A DNA stretch of 64,000 bases, taken from Roseibium aestuarii. Lineage in GTDB: Bacteria > Pseudomonadota > Alphaproteobacteria > Rhizobiales > Stappiaceae. Each line of letters opens with the position of its first letter. Within the stretch, counting starts at the first letter, position 1. The notes beneath the pieces were generated by a model that was given only the letters and a program-made list of their open reading frames with translations, made no database searches and was not told where the DNA came from. This document shows, one piece after another, positions 17,060 through 25,377 of the stretch. Both the position numbers and the translations under genes were made by a program. The stretch spans positions 124,001 through 188,000 of the forward strand of contig NZ_VORA01000005.1 in the NCBI RefSeq assembly GCF_008477545.1, read 5' to 3'.

Positions 17060-17734
17060 ATGGGCGGCGTCGTCGTGCAGAACATCGAACGGGCTGATCC
17101 GGCCGTGATCAAGGCGCTGGGGGAGGCCGGTGTGGCCACCGTCCATGAAGCGCAGGGGCGCAAGGGGCTTCTGGCCTCCTACATGCGCCCGATCATTCCG
17201 GGTGCCCAGCTGGCGGCCTCTGCCGTGACGATCTCCGCGCCTCCGGGCGACAACTGGATGGTGCATGTGGCCATCGAGCAGGTGCAGGCCGGGGACATTC
17301 TGGTGCTTGCCCCGACCAGCCCCTGCGAGGACGGCTATTTCGGCGATCTGCTGGCCACGTCCATGCAGGCGCGCGGGGGCATGGGGCTGATCATCGATGC
17401 GGGCGTGCGCGACGTGCGCGACCTGCGGGCGATGAACTTCCCCGTCTGGTCCAAGGCAGTCTTCGCCCAGGGCACGGTGAAGGAGACCATCGGCTCGGTG
17501 AACGTGCCCGTGGTCTGCGCCGGGGCCTATGTCCGTCCGGGCGATATTCTGGTCGCCGATGACGACGGGGTCTGCGTGGTGTTGCGCGAAGAGGCCGAGG
17601 ACGTGCTGAAGAAGGCGCAGGCCCGCATGGCCGCGGAAGAGGAAAAGCGCCAGCGTCTGGCCGCCGGCGAGCTGGGTCTCGATCTCTACGGCATGCGCGA
17701 GCGGCTGGCCGAGAAGGGGCTGAAATATGTCTGA
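17060..17734 (+). CDS. galC: 4-carboxy-4-hydroxy-2-oxoadipate aldolase (GalC/LigK type)
   Basis: 224 residues, RraA-like fold. This class of metal-dependent aldolase cleaves 4-carboxy-4-hydroxy-2-oxoadipate to pyruvate and oxaloacetate and often also decarboxylates oxaloacetate. The characteristic active-site run is [10 protein letters not shown] (about residues 113-122) with the upstream [12 protein letters not shown] helix; the Arg-Asp pair positions substrate and divalent metal. A good ribosome site (AGAGGAGA) precedes the ATG. The last 8 bases overlap galD, indicating coupled translation. RraA-like RNase E inhibitors share the fold but not the longer C-terminal helix seen here (about 185-224). 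Confidence 0.86.
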   Translation: MGGVVVQNIERADPAVIKALGEAGVATVHEAQGRKGLLASYMRPIIPGAQLAASAVTISAPPGDNWMVHVAIEQVQAGDILVLAPTSPCEDGYFGDLLATSMQARGGMGLIIDAGVRDVRDLRAMNFPVWSKAVFAQGTVKETIGSVNVPVVCAGAYVRPGDILVADDDGVCVVLREEAEDVLKKAQARMAAEEEKRQRLAAGELGLDLYGMRERLAEKGLKYV

Positions 17735-18809
17735 GGCGCTGCGTTCCGGTCCGGATCATGACACCGGCATCCGCTGCATGTGGATGCGCGGCGGCACCTC
17801 CAAGGGCGGGTATTTCCTGGCCGAGGATCTGCCCGAGGATCCGGCGGAGCGCGACGCCCTTCTGCTCAAGGTCATGGGGTCCCCCGATCCGCGCCAGATC
17901 GATGGCATGGGTGGGGCGGATCCCCTGACCTCCAAGGTTGCGGTGGTCAAGGCGTCCACCCGGCCCGGCGTCGATGTGGACTATCTGTTCCTGCAGGTCT
18001 TCGTCGATCAGGCGGTGGTCGCCGACAGCCAGAACTGCGGCAACATCCTTGCCGCCGTCGGTCCCTTTGCCCTGGAGCGCGGTCTCGTTGCCGCTCGCGA
18101 CGGGGTGACCGACGTGCGCATCTTCATGGAAAACACCGGCCAGCTGGCCACCGCCAGCGTGGCGACGCCCGGCGGCCGGGTGACCTATGCGGGGGATGCG
18201 CGGATCGACGGGGTGCCGGGCAGTTCCGCGCCGATCTCCATCGTCTTCGAGGATACGGCAGGCTCGACCTGCGGCGCCCTGCTGCCCACTGGCAATGCGG
18301 TCGACGTGATTGACGGCGTGCCGGTCACGCTCATCGACAACGGCATGCCCTGCGTCATCCTGAATGCGGCCGACTTCGGCATCACGGGGCGGGAGGCCCC
18401 GAAGGAGCTGGAGGCCAACGGCGAGCTGCGCCGCCGGGTCGAGGCGATCCGCCTCAAGGCCGGCCCGCTGATGAATCTCGGCGATGTGAGCGAGAAGTCC
18501 GTGCCGAAGATGACGCTCGTCAGCGCGCCCGAGGCCGGTTGCATTTCCACGCGCACCTTCATTCCCCATCGCTGCCATGCCGCCATCGGCGTGCTGGGGG
18601 CCGTCAGCGTGGCCACCGCCTGCCTGCTGGAGGACGGTCCGGCGCAGGCTCTGGCGCGGGTGCCCGACGGCGAGAGCAAGACGCTTTCGGTCGAACATCC
18701 GACGGGGGAATTCTCCGTTCTGGCCCGCCTCGACGACACGGGAACGCTGGTGTCCGCAGGGGTTCTGAGGACCGCGCGCAAACTCTTCGACGGGACGGTG
18801 TTCGTCTAG
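17727..18809 (+). CDS. galD: 4-oxalomesaconate tautomerase (GalD, PrpF family)
   Basis: 360 residues of the PrpF branch of the diaminopimelate-epimerase-like fold, two similar lobes. Recognisable segments are [14 protein letters not shown] near the N-terminus, the active-site Cys-containing [18 protein letters not shown], and [19 protein letters not shown] in the second lobe. GalD interconverts keto and enol forms of 4-oxalomesaconate, the immediate product of gallate ring opening. Plain PrpF (2-methylaconitate isomerase) is the alternative, but the galB/galC/ligI neighbours and absence of methylcitrate genes favour GalD. Translation is coupled to galC by an 8-nt overlap. Confidence 0.84.
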   Translation: MSEALRSGPDHDTGIRCMWMRGGTSKGGYFLAEDLPEDPAERDALLLKVMGSPDPRQIDGMGGADPLTSKVAVVKASTRPGVDVDYLFLQVFVDQAVVADSQNCGNILAAVGPFALERGLVAARDGVTDVRIFMENTGQLATASVATPGGRVTYAGDARIDGVPGSSAPISIVFEDTAGSTCGALLPTGNAVDVIDGVPVTLIDNGMPCVILNAADFGITGREAPKELEANGELRRRVEAIRLKAGPLMNLGDVSEKSVPKMTLVSAPEAGCISTRTFIPHRCHAAIGVLGAVSVATACLLEDGPAQALARVPDGESKTLSVEHPTGEFSVLARLDDTGTLVSAGVLRTARKLFDGTVFV

Positions 18810-18855
18810 CCAGGCACCGTTCTCATCTGATCCGGCTAACATGGGAGGAGTACCA

Positions 18856-19776
18856 ATGATCAGAAAGCTCATCGCAACCGGGGCGCTCGCGCTTGCCGTC
18901 AGCGCTCCGGCGCAGGCCGAAACCCGCGTGTCCATCGGCACCGGCGGCACGGGGGGCGTGTTCTACGCCATCGGCGCCGGCATGGCCGACATCCTGAACA
19001 AGAAGCTCGATGGCGTCACCGCCAATGCGGAAGTCACCGGCGCTTCGGTCGAGAATGTGCTGCGGGTCTCCGCAGGCGAAATGACCATCGGTTTCTCCAG
19101 CGCCTCCACGCTCTATGAGGGCAAGCAGGGCGAAGGAACGTTCGATGCCGCGCAGAACGTGGCCGCCATCGCCTATCTCTATCCGGCCTATCTGCAGATC
19201 GCGGCGACGACCGCAAGCGGCGTCACCTCCATCGAGGATCTGGCCGACAAGAAGATTTCCGTCGGGCCTCCGGGCTCCAACTCGGCCGTCTTTGCGGAGC
19301 GGGTTCTGGAGGCATCCGGCGCTCTGACGCCTTCGAACCTCTCGTATCTGTCCTATAACGAGGCAACGGATTCCATCAAGAACGGCAATCTGGACGGCTC
19401 CATCATTCTCGCCGGCGTTCCGGCGTCCGCGTTCATCGAGCTCACCACCACCATGGACATGACGCTGGTGCCGGTGAATGGCGACAAGATGGGTGCCCTG
19501 ATCGATAAGTATCCGTTCTACGAACTCGTCGAGATCCGCGGCGGTGTCTACAAGGGGGCGGATGCTCCGGTGGCTGCGGTCGGTGACCCGGCGATCCTGT
19601 TTGCCGCAGCCGATGCGGATCCGGATCTGATCTATCAGATCACCAAGACGCTCTTCGACAATCTCGGCGATGTGGCGGCCGTTCACCCGGCGGCCAAGGC
19701 GATCTCGCTGGAAAAGGCGACCAAGACGCCGATCCCGCTGCACGAGGGCGCGCAGCGCTACTTCGACGGCAAGTGA
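18856..19776 (+). CDS. TAXI-family TRAP transporter solute-binding protein
   Basis: 306 residues. A Sec signal peptide (about 1-22, ending AQA) is followed by the TAXI hallmark GTGGTGGVFYAIGAGMADIL and a bilobal periplasmic binding fold. Start 18856 has GGGAGGAG upstream; an earlier in-frame ATG at 18841 overlaps that ribosome site. It captures substrate for the fused permease encoded next. Lying inside the gal-like operon, the ligand is inferred to be the aromatic acid or a tricarboxylate-like ring-fission product. A GC-rich hairpin after the gene probably raises its mRNA level over the permease. Confidence 0.86.
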   Translation: MIRKLIATGALALAVSAPAQAETRVSIGTGGTGGVFYAIGAGMADILNKKLDGVTANAEVTGASVENVLRVSAGEMTIGFSSASTLYEGKQGEGTFDAAQNVAAIAYLYPAYLQIAATTASGVTSIEDLADKKISVGPPGSNSAVFAERVLEASGALTPSNLSYLSYNEATDSIKNGNLDGSIILAGVPASAFIELTTTMDMTLVPVNGDKMGALIDKYPFYELVEIRGGVYKGADAPVAAVGDPAILFAAADADPDLIYQITKTLFDNLGDVAAVHPAAKAISLEKATKTPIPLHEGAQRYFDGK

Positions 19777-19789
19777 CCTGAAGCCTGAC

Positions 19790-19807
19790 GGGGCGCTACG
19801 GCGCCCC
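19790..19807 (+). other. Hairpin between TRAP binding protein and permease genes
   Basis: GGGGCGC-TACG-GCGCCCC, 14 nt after the binding-protein stop and without a T run. It is more likely a 3'-end stabiliser or attenuator allowing excess binding protein than a full terminator, since the permease follows on the same strand. Confidence 0.55.
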
Positions 19808-19906
19808 TGTCATCGCTCCGTGCCCCGTTCGACCGGCTTCGGCCGCGACCGGGCGACGGCTTTCCGGGCGGGGCCGGCCCCGCCGCCACTTCTGGGATCC
19901 CTGTCC

Positions 19907-21835
19907 GTGGCCGAACTCTGGAAATTTCTCCCTGAAGGCTCGCTCTCGCGGGTCGAGCATCGTCTGCTCTGCATCATCGTCGCGGCCCTCGCACTGGCGG
20001 CGACGGCGCTGGTCATCCACGCGGCCTGGTTCGGCAGCCTGACGGCGCTGCTCATGCGCTCACTGTTCTTCTCGCTGCTGACCTCGACCGGTCTCTTCAT
20101 CGTGGCCGCACAGAGGCGGCTGCAGATCAGTCGCCTGCTTCTCTATGTGCTGGCGCTGCTGATCCTGATCCCGGGGCCGTATCTCTACCTCAACTACATG
20201 TCCATCATCCGCAGCGGCGGAATCGCCGGACAGTGGGACATCTATCTCTTCGCGCTGAGCGCCGTGGCGGCGCTGGTGCTGGCCCGGTTCACCATCGGCT
20301 GGGTGATGGTGGGTCTTGGCGTGGCGGCTCTTGCCTATGCCTTCTTCGGGGACCTGATCCCCGGGGTCTATGGCCATGGGGGCTACAAGATCGGCCGGGT
20401 GGCCTCCAATCTCTTCCTGAAGACGGAAGGGCTCTTCGGCCTGCCGATGGGGGTGGCCGCGCAATATATCCTGCTGTTCTCGCTGCTCGGCACCTTGCTG
20501 CTGCGCACGGGCCTTGGTCAGGTCTTCGTCGATCTGGCCCATGCGCTGACGGGCCGGATCCAGGGCGGACCGGCGCTGACCGCCGTGGTCTCTTCCACCA
20601 TGTTCTCCTCGATCAACGGATCGGCGGTCGCGGGCGTCGTGACCACGGGCACCTTCACGATCCCGCTGATGAAGCGCACCGGATATCGCCCCAAGGTGGC
20701 GGCTGCCATCGAGGCCGCAGCGTCGTCCGCCGGTCAGATCATGCCGCCCGTGATGGGGGCCGCCGCGTTCCTGATGGCGGAGATCACCCAGACCCCCTAT
20801 GCGACCATCGCGGCGGCGGCGCTGATACCGGCGCTGCTCTATGTCTTCGCGCTGCTTCTCGCCGTGCGGCTGGAGGCGGGCAAGTTCAACATGAGCCGCT
20901 CGGATGGCTCCGACGTGCCGTCCCTGCGGGCGGTGCTCGCCGGTCGCGGCTACATGCTTCTGCCGCTGGTCGCGCTGATCGGGTTCCTGGCCTATGGCTA
21001 CACGCCGGCGAAATCGGCCGTGCTGTGCCTGATCTCTGCGCTTGTCATCTCGTCCTTCTCGAAGGAGACCCGACTGACCCCGGTGGCCCTGCTCGATGTG
21101 ATGGTGGAAACCGTGCGCAACGTGCTGCCGGTGGTGGCGGCGGTTGCGATTGCCGGCATGCTGATCGGGGTGCTGACCCTGACCGGTATGGCGCTGAAGG
21201 TCTCGGCCATGATCCTCGACTTCGGGGGCAGCAGCCTGTTCCTGGTTCTGGCGCTGACCATGCTGGCGTCCTTTGTGCTCGGGCTGGGCATGCCGACGTC
21301 GGCCGCCTATCTGCTGCTCGCCATTCTGATTGCCCCGGCGCTGGAGAAATTCGGCCTGCCGCCCATCGCGGCGCACATGTTCATCTTCTACTACGGGCTG
21401 CTCTCGGCCATCACGCCGCCCGTGGCGCTGGCGGCTTATGCGGGGGCGTCGATTGCCGGCTCCGAGCCCAACGAGACGGCGGTGGAGGCCATGCGCCTCG
21501 GCTTCGTCAAGGTGGTGGCGCCGTTCTTCTTCGTCTATGCGCCGGGGCTCCTGCTCATCGGCTCGACCCTGGACATCATCCTGTCGACCATCGGCGCCGT
21601 CGGCGCGACCTTTGCCGCCGGAACGGCGATGGTCGGCTGGTTCATCAGGCCTCTGTCGAAGGTGTCGATCGGCAGCTTCTGGCTTGCGGCGGCGCTCTTC
21701 ACCTATTCCCTCATTCTCGATCAGGCCGATCCGGTCAGCTTCGCCGCGAAGGCGGCCGGGCTGATCCTCGTCGCCCTGCCCATCTGGACAAGCTGGAAGA
21801 CCCATGACCATCGATCCGCAAACCTGGCATCCTGA
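19907..21835 (+). CDS. TRAP transporter fused 4TM/12TM permease (TAXI type)
   Basis: About 642 residues with some 16-18 hydrophobic segments, the fused small and large TRAP subunits. The core contains conserved loops: SSTMFSSINGSAVAGVVTTGTFTIPLM, SSAGQIMPPVMGAAAFLMAE, LGMPTSAAYLLLAI and YYGLLSAITPPVALAAYAGA. It uses an ion gradient to import substrate delivered by the upstream TAXI protein. The frame is open upstream to 19670. I place the start at GTG 19907 (weak GGGAT 8 nt upstream), where the amphipathic N-terminus begins; GTG 19820 is possible. Its end overlaps the ligI-like gene by 32 nt. Confidence 0.87.
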   Translation: MAELWKFLPEGSLSRVEHRLLCIIVAALALAATALVIHAAWFGSLTALLMRSLFFSLLTSTGLFIVAAQRRLQISRLLLYVLALLILIPGPYLYLNYMSIIRSGGIAGQWDIYLFALSAVAALVLARFTIGWVMVGLGVAALAYAFFGDLIPGVYGHGGYKIGRVASNLFLKTEGLFGLPMGVAAQYILLFSLLGTLLLRTGLGQVFVDLAHALTGRIQGGPALTAVVSSTMFSSINGSAVAGVVTTGTFTIPLMKRTGYRPKVAAAIEAAASSAGQIMPPVMGAAAFLMAEITQTPYATIAAAALIPALLYVFALLLAVRLEAGKFNMSRSDGSDVPSLRAVLAGRGYMLLPLVALIGFLAYGYTPAKSAVLCLISALVISSFSKETRLTPVALLDVMVETVRNVLPVVAAVAIAGMLIGVLTLTGMALKVSAMILDFGGSSLFLVLALTMLASFVLGLGMPTSAAYLLLAILIAPALEKFGLPPIAAHMFIFYYGLLSAITPPVALAAYAGASIAGSEPNETAVEAMRLGFVKVVAPFFFVYAPGLLLIGSTLDIILSTIGAVGATFAAGTAMVGWFIRPLSKVSIGSFWLAAALFTYSLILDQADPVSFAAKAAGLILVALPIWTSWKTHDHRSANLAS

Positions 21836-22670
21836 CCCGTCGAAGCCGGCGTTCGTGGCCCCGGAAGGGGCGGTGGATGCCCATTGCCACGTGTTCGGCC
21901 CGGGGGACGTCTTTCCCTATGCGCCGGAGCGCAAGTACACGCCCACCGACGCGCCGAAGGAGATGCTCTTCGCCCTGCGAAAGCACCTCGGCTTCTCGCG
22001 CAATGTGATCGTTCAGGCGAGCTGTCACGGGCGAGACAACGCGGCGCTGCTCGATGCCCTGAGGGCGGATCCGGACAACAGCCGCGGCATTGCGGTGGTC
22101 GATCCGGCGATCAGCGACGAGGCGCTTTCGGACATGGACCGGCTGGGCGTGCGCGGCATTCGCTTCAACTTCGTGAAGCGTCTGGTCGATCCGGGCCCGA
22201 AGGACGCCTATCTGCGCATGGCGGAAAGGGTCGCGAAACTCGGCTGGCACGTGGTGGTCTATTTCGAGGCACCGGAGCTGGAAGAGCTGACACCCTTCCT
22301 CAAGAGTTTGCCGGTAACGGTGGTGGTCGACCATATGGGCCGCCCGGACGTTGCAGCCGGTGTGGAGAGCGAAGGCTTCCAGCGGTTCGTCCGCCTGATG
22401 GAGGACGAGACATTCTGGGTGAAGGTCGGTTGCCCCGAGCGTCTGACCGTGACAGGCGCGCCCTATAACGACGTGGCGCCCTTTGCCCGGCTTCTGGTGG
22501 AGCGGTTCCCGGACAGGGTTCTGTGGGGTACCGACTGGCCGCATCCGAACATGAAGAGCCATCTGCCGGACGACGGGCTGCTGGTCGACCGCATCCCCGT
22601 GATTGCCCCGACTGCCGAGCTGCAACGCAAGCTGCTGGTCGACAATCCAGTTCGGCTCTACTGGTCCTGA
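21804..22670 (+). CDS. ligI: 2-pyrone-4,6-dicarboxylate hydrolase-like amidohydrolase (LigI)
   Basis: 288 residues of the amidohydrolase TIM barrel (COG3618-like). The N-terminal DAHCHVFGP metal motif is present, with HMGRPD mid-barrel and WGTDWPHPN supplying the catalytic Asp near the C-terminus. LigI opens 2-pyrone-4,6-dicarboxylate to 4-oxalomesaconate/4-carboxy-2-hydroxymuconate without needing a bound metal. It would recover the pyrone that forms spontaneously from the ring-cleavage product and return it to the GalD/GalB branch. Other lactonases share the fold, so the specific substrate rests on operon context. It overlaps the TRAP permease end, implying one transcript. Confidence 0.82.
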   Translation: MTIDPQTWHPDPSKPAFVAPEGAVDAHCHVFGPGDVFPYAPERKYTPTDAPKEMLFALRKHLGFSRNVIVQASCHGRDNAALLDALRADPDNSRGIAVVDPAISDEALSDMDRLGVRGIRFNFVKRLVDPGPKDAYLRMAERVAKLGWHVVVYFEAPELEELTPFLKSLPVTVVVDHMGRPDVAAGVESEGFQRFVRLMEDETFWVKVGCPERLTVTGAPYNDVAPFARLLVERFPDRVLWGTDWPHPNMKSHLPDDGLLVDRIPVIAPTAELQRKLLVDNPVRLYWS

Positions 22671-22720
22671 AGACAGGCGAAGACGCACGGGCGTCCCGCG
22701 TCGGAAGCGAGGAAATGAGC

Positions 22721-24052
22721 ATGGGCACAGGCCGCTCAGGCAGTGGGCAGATCCCTTCGGGGGGCAGCGTGACGGATCCGGCGATGGGCGCAGCCGCGGC
22801 AACGGGTCCGGAAAGCGGGCCCCTCTACCCGAACCTGCGGCATCTGCGCCTGCTGGAGGCGGCGGAGCGGCTGGGGTCGCTGACGGCTGCGGCCGAGACG
22901 CTGCTGATCTCCCAGCCGGCGGCCAGCCAGGCGGTCAGCCGCCTCAACGGGCTGTTCGGCGGCAAGCTGCTCGAGCGGCGCGGCAACGGGGTCTATGCCA
23001 CCGAGCGCGGGCTGATCGTGGCCCGCCGGACCCGGCGTCTTCTCGATCTCATTCGCGGCTATTCCCACACGAACCTGCGCCGCTGGCGCGGGGCGGCGAT
23101 GGAGCGGGAGATCGCGCTGGAAAACCACCTGACCATTTCGCACATCCGCGCTGTGTCGGCGGTGGGTCGCATGGGGAGCTTCTCCGGCGCTGCCCGGTTC
23201 CTTGGGCAGACCGAGCCGAACGTGCAGCGGGCGGCGCGCGAGCTGGAGGGCATTGTCGACGCCAAGCTCTTCGTCGGCGGCGTCAAGGGCATGCACCTGA
23301 CCGAAGGCGGGCAGGATCTCGCCCGGATCGCCAATCTGGCGCTGAAGGAGCTGGACAGCACCTTCGACGAGGTGCGCGAGCATGAGGGCGCCTATGACGG
23401 GAAGGTCGTGGTGGGCACCCTGCCGCTGGTGCGCGCGCAGATCGTGCCGGAAGCCGCGGTCGCCCTGTCGCAACTCTATCCGGATGCGACCATCAGCATC
23501 CTGGACGGGACGTTCGAGGACCTGATCCAGGCGCTGGAGAGCGGGGCCATCGACATGTTGCTCGGGGCCCTGCGGCCGGAGCTTGCCACGGCGAGCCTGG
23601 TGCAGGAAGCGCTGTTTCAGGACCAGCTGGCCGTGGTGGCGCGGGCCAGCCACCCTCTGCTGCAGCGGAACCAGATTTCCCTCACCGACCTGCAGGAGTT
23701 TCCCTGGGTTCTGCCGCGCCCGGAAACGCCGACCCGCCGGCTCTTCGACAGTCTGGTGCAATCGGGCGCCCTGCCGCGCGAGACGCGGGGCTGCATCGAG
23801 ACCGGGTCGCTTGTGGCCCTGCGCGGCATTCTGATCGAGACCGACTATCTGACCATCGTCTCGCCGCGCCAGATCCAGCTCGAACTCAAGGCCGGGCTGC
23901 TGAAGGTGCTGCCGGTGCCGCTAACGGGCTCTGCCCGGCCGATCGGTCTGACGACACGGGCCAACTGGCAGCCGACCCGCCTGCAACGGGACTTCCTGCA
24001 AGGGCTGCGTGCCATTGTGGCGGCGCATGCTGGCGAGGACGGCGTCGCCTGA
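22721..24052 (+). CDS. LysR-family regulator with two tandem HTH domains
   Basis: 443 residues, about 140 longer than a normal LysR. The first winged helix (about 38-110: RHLRLLEAAERLGSLTAAAE ... SQPAASQAVSRL) is followed by a second, independent one (about 130-205: ISHIRAVSAVGRMGSFSGAAR ... TEPNVQRAARELE). Then comes the effector-binding domain (about 225-440, starting GKVVVGTLPLVRA). Start 22721 is supported by AGGA 7 nt upstream; ATG 22715 is too close. It is the last gene of the gal-like run, 50 bp after ligI, and by analogy to GalR/LigR probably activates that operon in response to its aromatic substrate. Confidence 0.87.
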   Translation: MGTGRSGSGQIPSGGSVTDPAMGAAAATGPESGPLYPNLRHLRLLEAAERLGSLTAAAETLLISQPAASQAVSRLNGLFGGKLLERRGNGVYATERGLIVARRTRRLLDLIRGYSHTNLRRWRGAAMEREIALENHLTISHIRAVSAVGRMGSFSGAARFLGQTEPNVQRAARELEGIVDAKLFVGGVKGMHLTEGGQDLARIANLALKELDSTFDEVREHEGAYDGKVVVGTLPLVRAQIVPEAAVALSQLYPDATISILDGTFEDLIQALESGAIDMLLGALRPELATASLVQEALFQDQLAVVARASHPLLQRNQISLTDLQEFPWVLPRPETPTRRLFDSLVQSGALPRETRGCIETGSLVALRGILIETDYLTIVSPRQIQLELKAGLLKVLPVPLTGSARPIGLTTRANWQPTRLQRDFLQGLRAIVAAHAGEDGVA

Positions 24053-24110
24053 CGGCAACGCCGGGGCGGGCGAGGATGGCGTTACCTGACGGCAACTGCC
24101 GGAGCGGGCG

Positions 24111-25136
24111 CTACGCCTTCGGCGCCGGGCCGGTGGAGTGGCCGATGATCAGCTCCGCCTTGAGATATTCGTGCACCGGCTTGTCCGGGTGCGGCATCAC
24201 CTGATCGATCAGAAGTTCGGCTGCCCGCTCGCCGGCATAGCGCACAGAGGAGCGCGTGCAGGTGAAGATCGGCTTGTCGCCGGTGTTGGGCAGGAAGGAC
24301 AGGGCGTCGTCATGGGTGATGACCGACACGTCCCGGCCCATCTTCAGCCCGCGCTCGGAAATGGCCCGGGACACGCCGATGGCGGTGATCATGCTTGAGA
24401 CGAGGAAGGCGGTGGGCGGCTCCGGAAGATCGAGCAGCGCGTGGGCGGAGCTTGCGCCATAGGGCTCGGTCATGTCGGCCTGGCGCATGAGCGCCGGATC
24501 CGCTGTCAGGTTTCTGTGGGCGTGGGCCCTCTCGAAACCGCGGCGCCGGCGCGCGGCGAAATCCATGTCCTCCAGACCGTTCAGCAGGGCGATCCGCCGA
24601 TGCCCGAGATCGAGCAGCAGGTCGGTGGCCGTCTCGAAGGCGCTGCCGTTGTTCATGTCGATCCAGGAGAGGTCGTTTTCGCGGCCGGGAATGCGGCCGT
24701 GGATCAGGAAGGGGATTTTCAGCTCCTGCAGGATCTCGTGGCGGTGGTCGTCGAGGCGGGGACCGTGGATCATCACCGCATCCGCCTTCTTGCGCACCGC
24801 GATCTCCCGATAGGCGGCACCGACCTGGGCGTCGGGCACGACGGTGAGGATCATGTCATAGCCGAAGCGGGCATAGGTCTGGCCGGCGCCGGCGATGAAT
24901 TCCATGAAGACCGGGTTCATCATCTCGTGCAGGGAGACGGGGATGACGTGGCCGATGGCCATGGAGCGGCCGGTGGCCAGCCTGCGCGCCTGACTGTTGG
25001 GCGCATAGCCCAGACGCCGGGCGGTCTCCTCCACGCGCTTGCGGGTCTCCTCGCTGACTTCCGGATAGCCGTTGAGCGCGCGGCTGACCGTGGTCTGGGA
25101 CAGGGACAGGGCTTCGGCCAGCTGCTTGAGGTTCAC
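24111..25136 (-). CDS. aglR: LacI-family regulator of the alpha-glucoside operon (AglR-like)
   Basis: 341 residues: N-terminal LacI HTH and hinge (NLKQLAEALSLSQTTVSRALNGYPEVSEE, RRLGYAPNSQARRLATGRS) and a periplasmic-binding-protein-like sugar domain. The GTG at 25136 is chosen because LacI proteins begin one or two residues before LKQLAE; the frame extends to a GTG at 25178 with no ribosome site. It is divergent from aglE, and three operator-like sequences lie between them, so it is expected to repress the transport genes until sugar binds. The identity as AglR is from gene order and family resemblance. Confidence 0.82.
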   Translation of the reverse strand: MNLKQLAEALSLSQTTVSRALNGYPEVSEETRKRVEETARRLGYAPNSQARRLATGRSMAIGHVIPVSLHEMMNPVFMEFIAGAGQTYARFGYDMILTVVPDAQVGAAYREIAVRKKADAVMIHGPRLDDHRHEILQELKIPFLIHGRIPGRENDLSWIDMNNGSAFETATDLLLDLGHRRIALLNGLEDMDFAARRRRGFERAHAHRNLTADPALMRQADMTEPYGASSAHALLDLPEPPTAFLVSSMITAIGVSRAISERGLKMGRDVSVITHDDALSFLPNTGDKPIFTCTRSSVRYAGERAAELLIDQVMPHPDKPVHEYLKAELIIGHSTGPAPKA

Positions 25137-25154
25137 CCTGGAGGACTCCACTTC

Positions 25155-25363
25155 CAAATCGGTTTGGGTCGCCGGCACGGTGTGCGATGCGACATGAGCG
25201 GCAAGAATACTTTGAGGCCGGATTGCTTGACAAGTTTCCCGGGCAGCGACATGGTGACGAAGAATTCAAAGCGGTTTGGATCAAGCGTCTTCCTTGGGGA
25301 TGACGGATTGGTGCCAGAGGACCAGACCCTCCGAATTCGGCCGAGACGTTTGAAAACCGTTCG
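25155..25363. promoter_or_regulatory. aglR/aglE divergent promoter with three LacI-type operator-like sites
   Basis: CAAATCGGTTTG (25155-25166) and CAAAGCGGTTTG (25267-25278) share a CAAA-N-CGG-TTTG core. A related GAAAACCGTTC occurs at 25352-25362, close to the aglE ribosome site. The spacing of the first two is 112 bp, suitable for repression by looping. A TTGACA hexamer at 25227-25232 is a possible -35 for aglE. The sites are non-coding if aglR starts at 25136. Confidence 0.5.
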
Positions 25364-25377
25364 TGGGAGGACGACAG

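Noticed and set aside
20060-21811. A 583-codon minus-strand frame opposite the TRAP permease
   Set aside because: The translation is a charged Arg/Gln/His repeat typical of the antisense of a membrane protein in GC-rich DNA.
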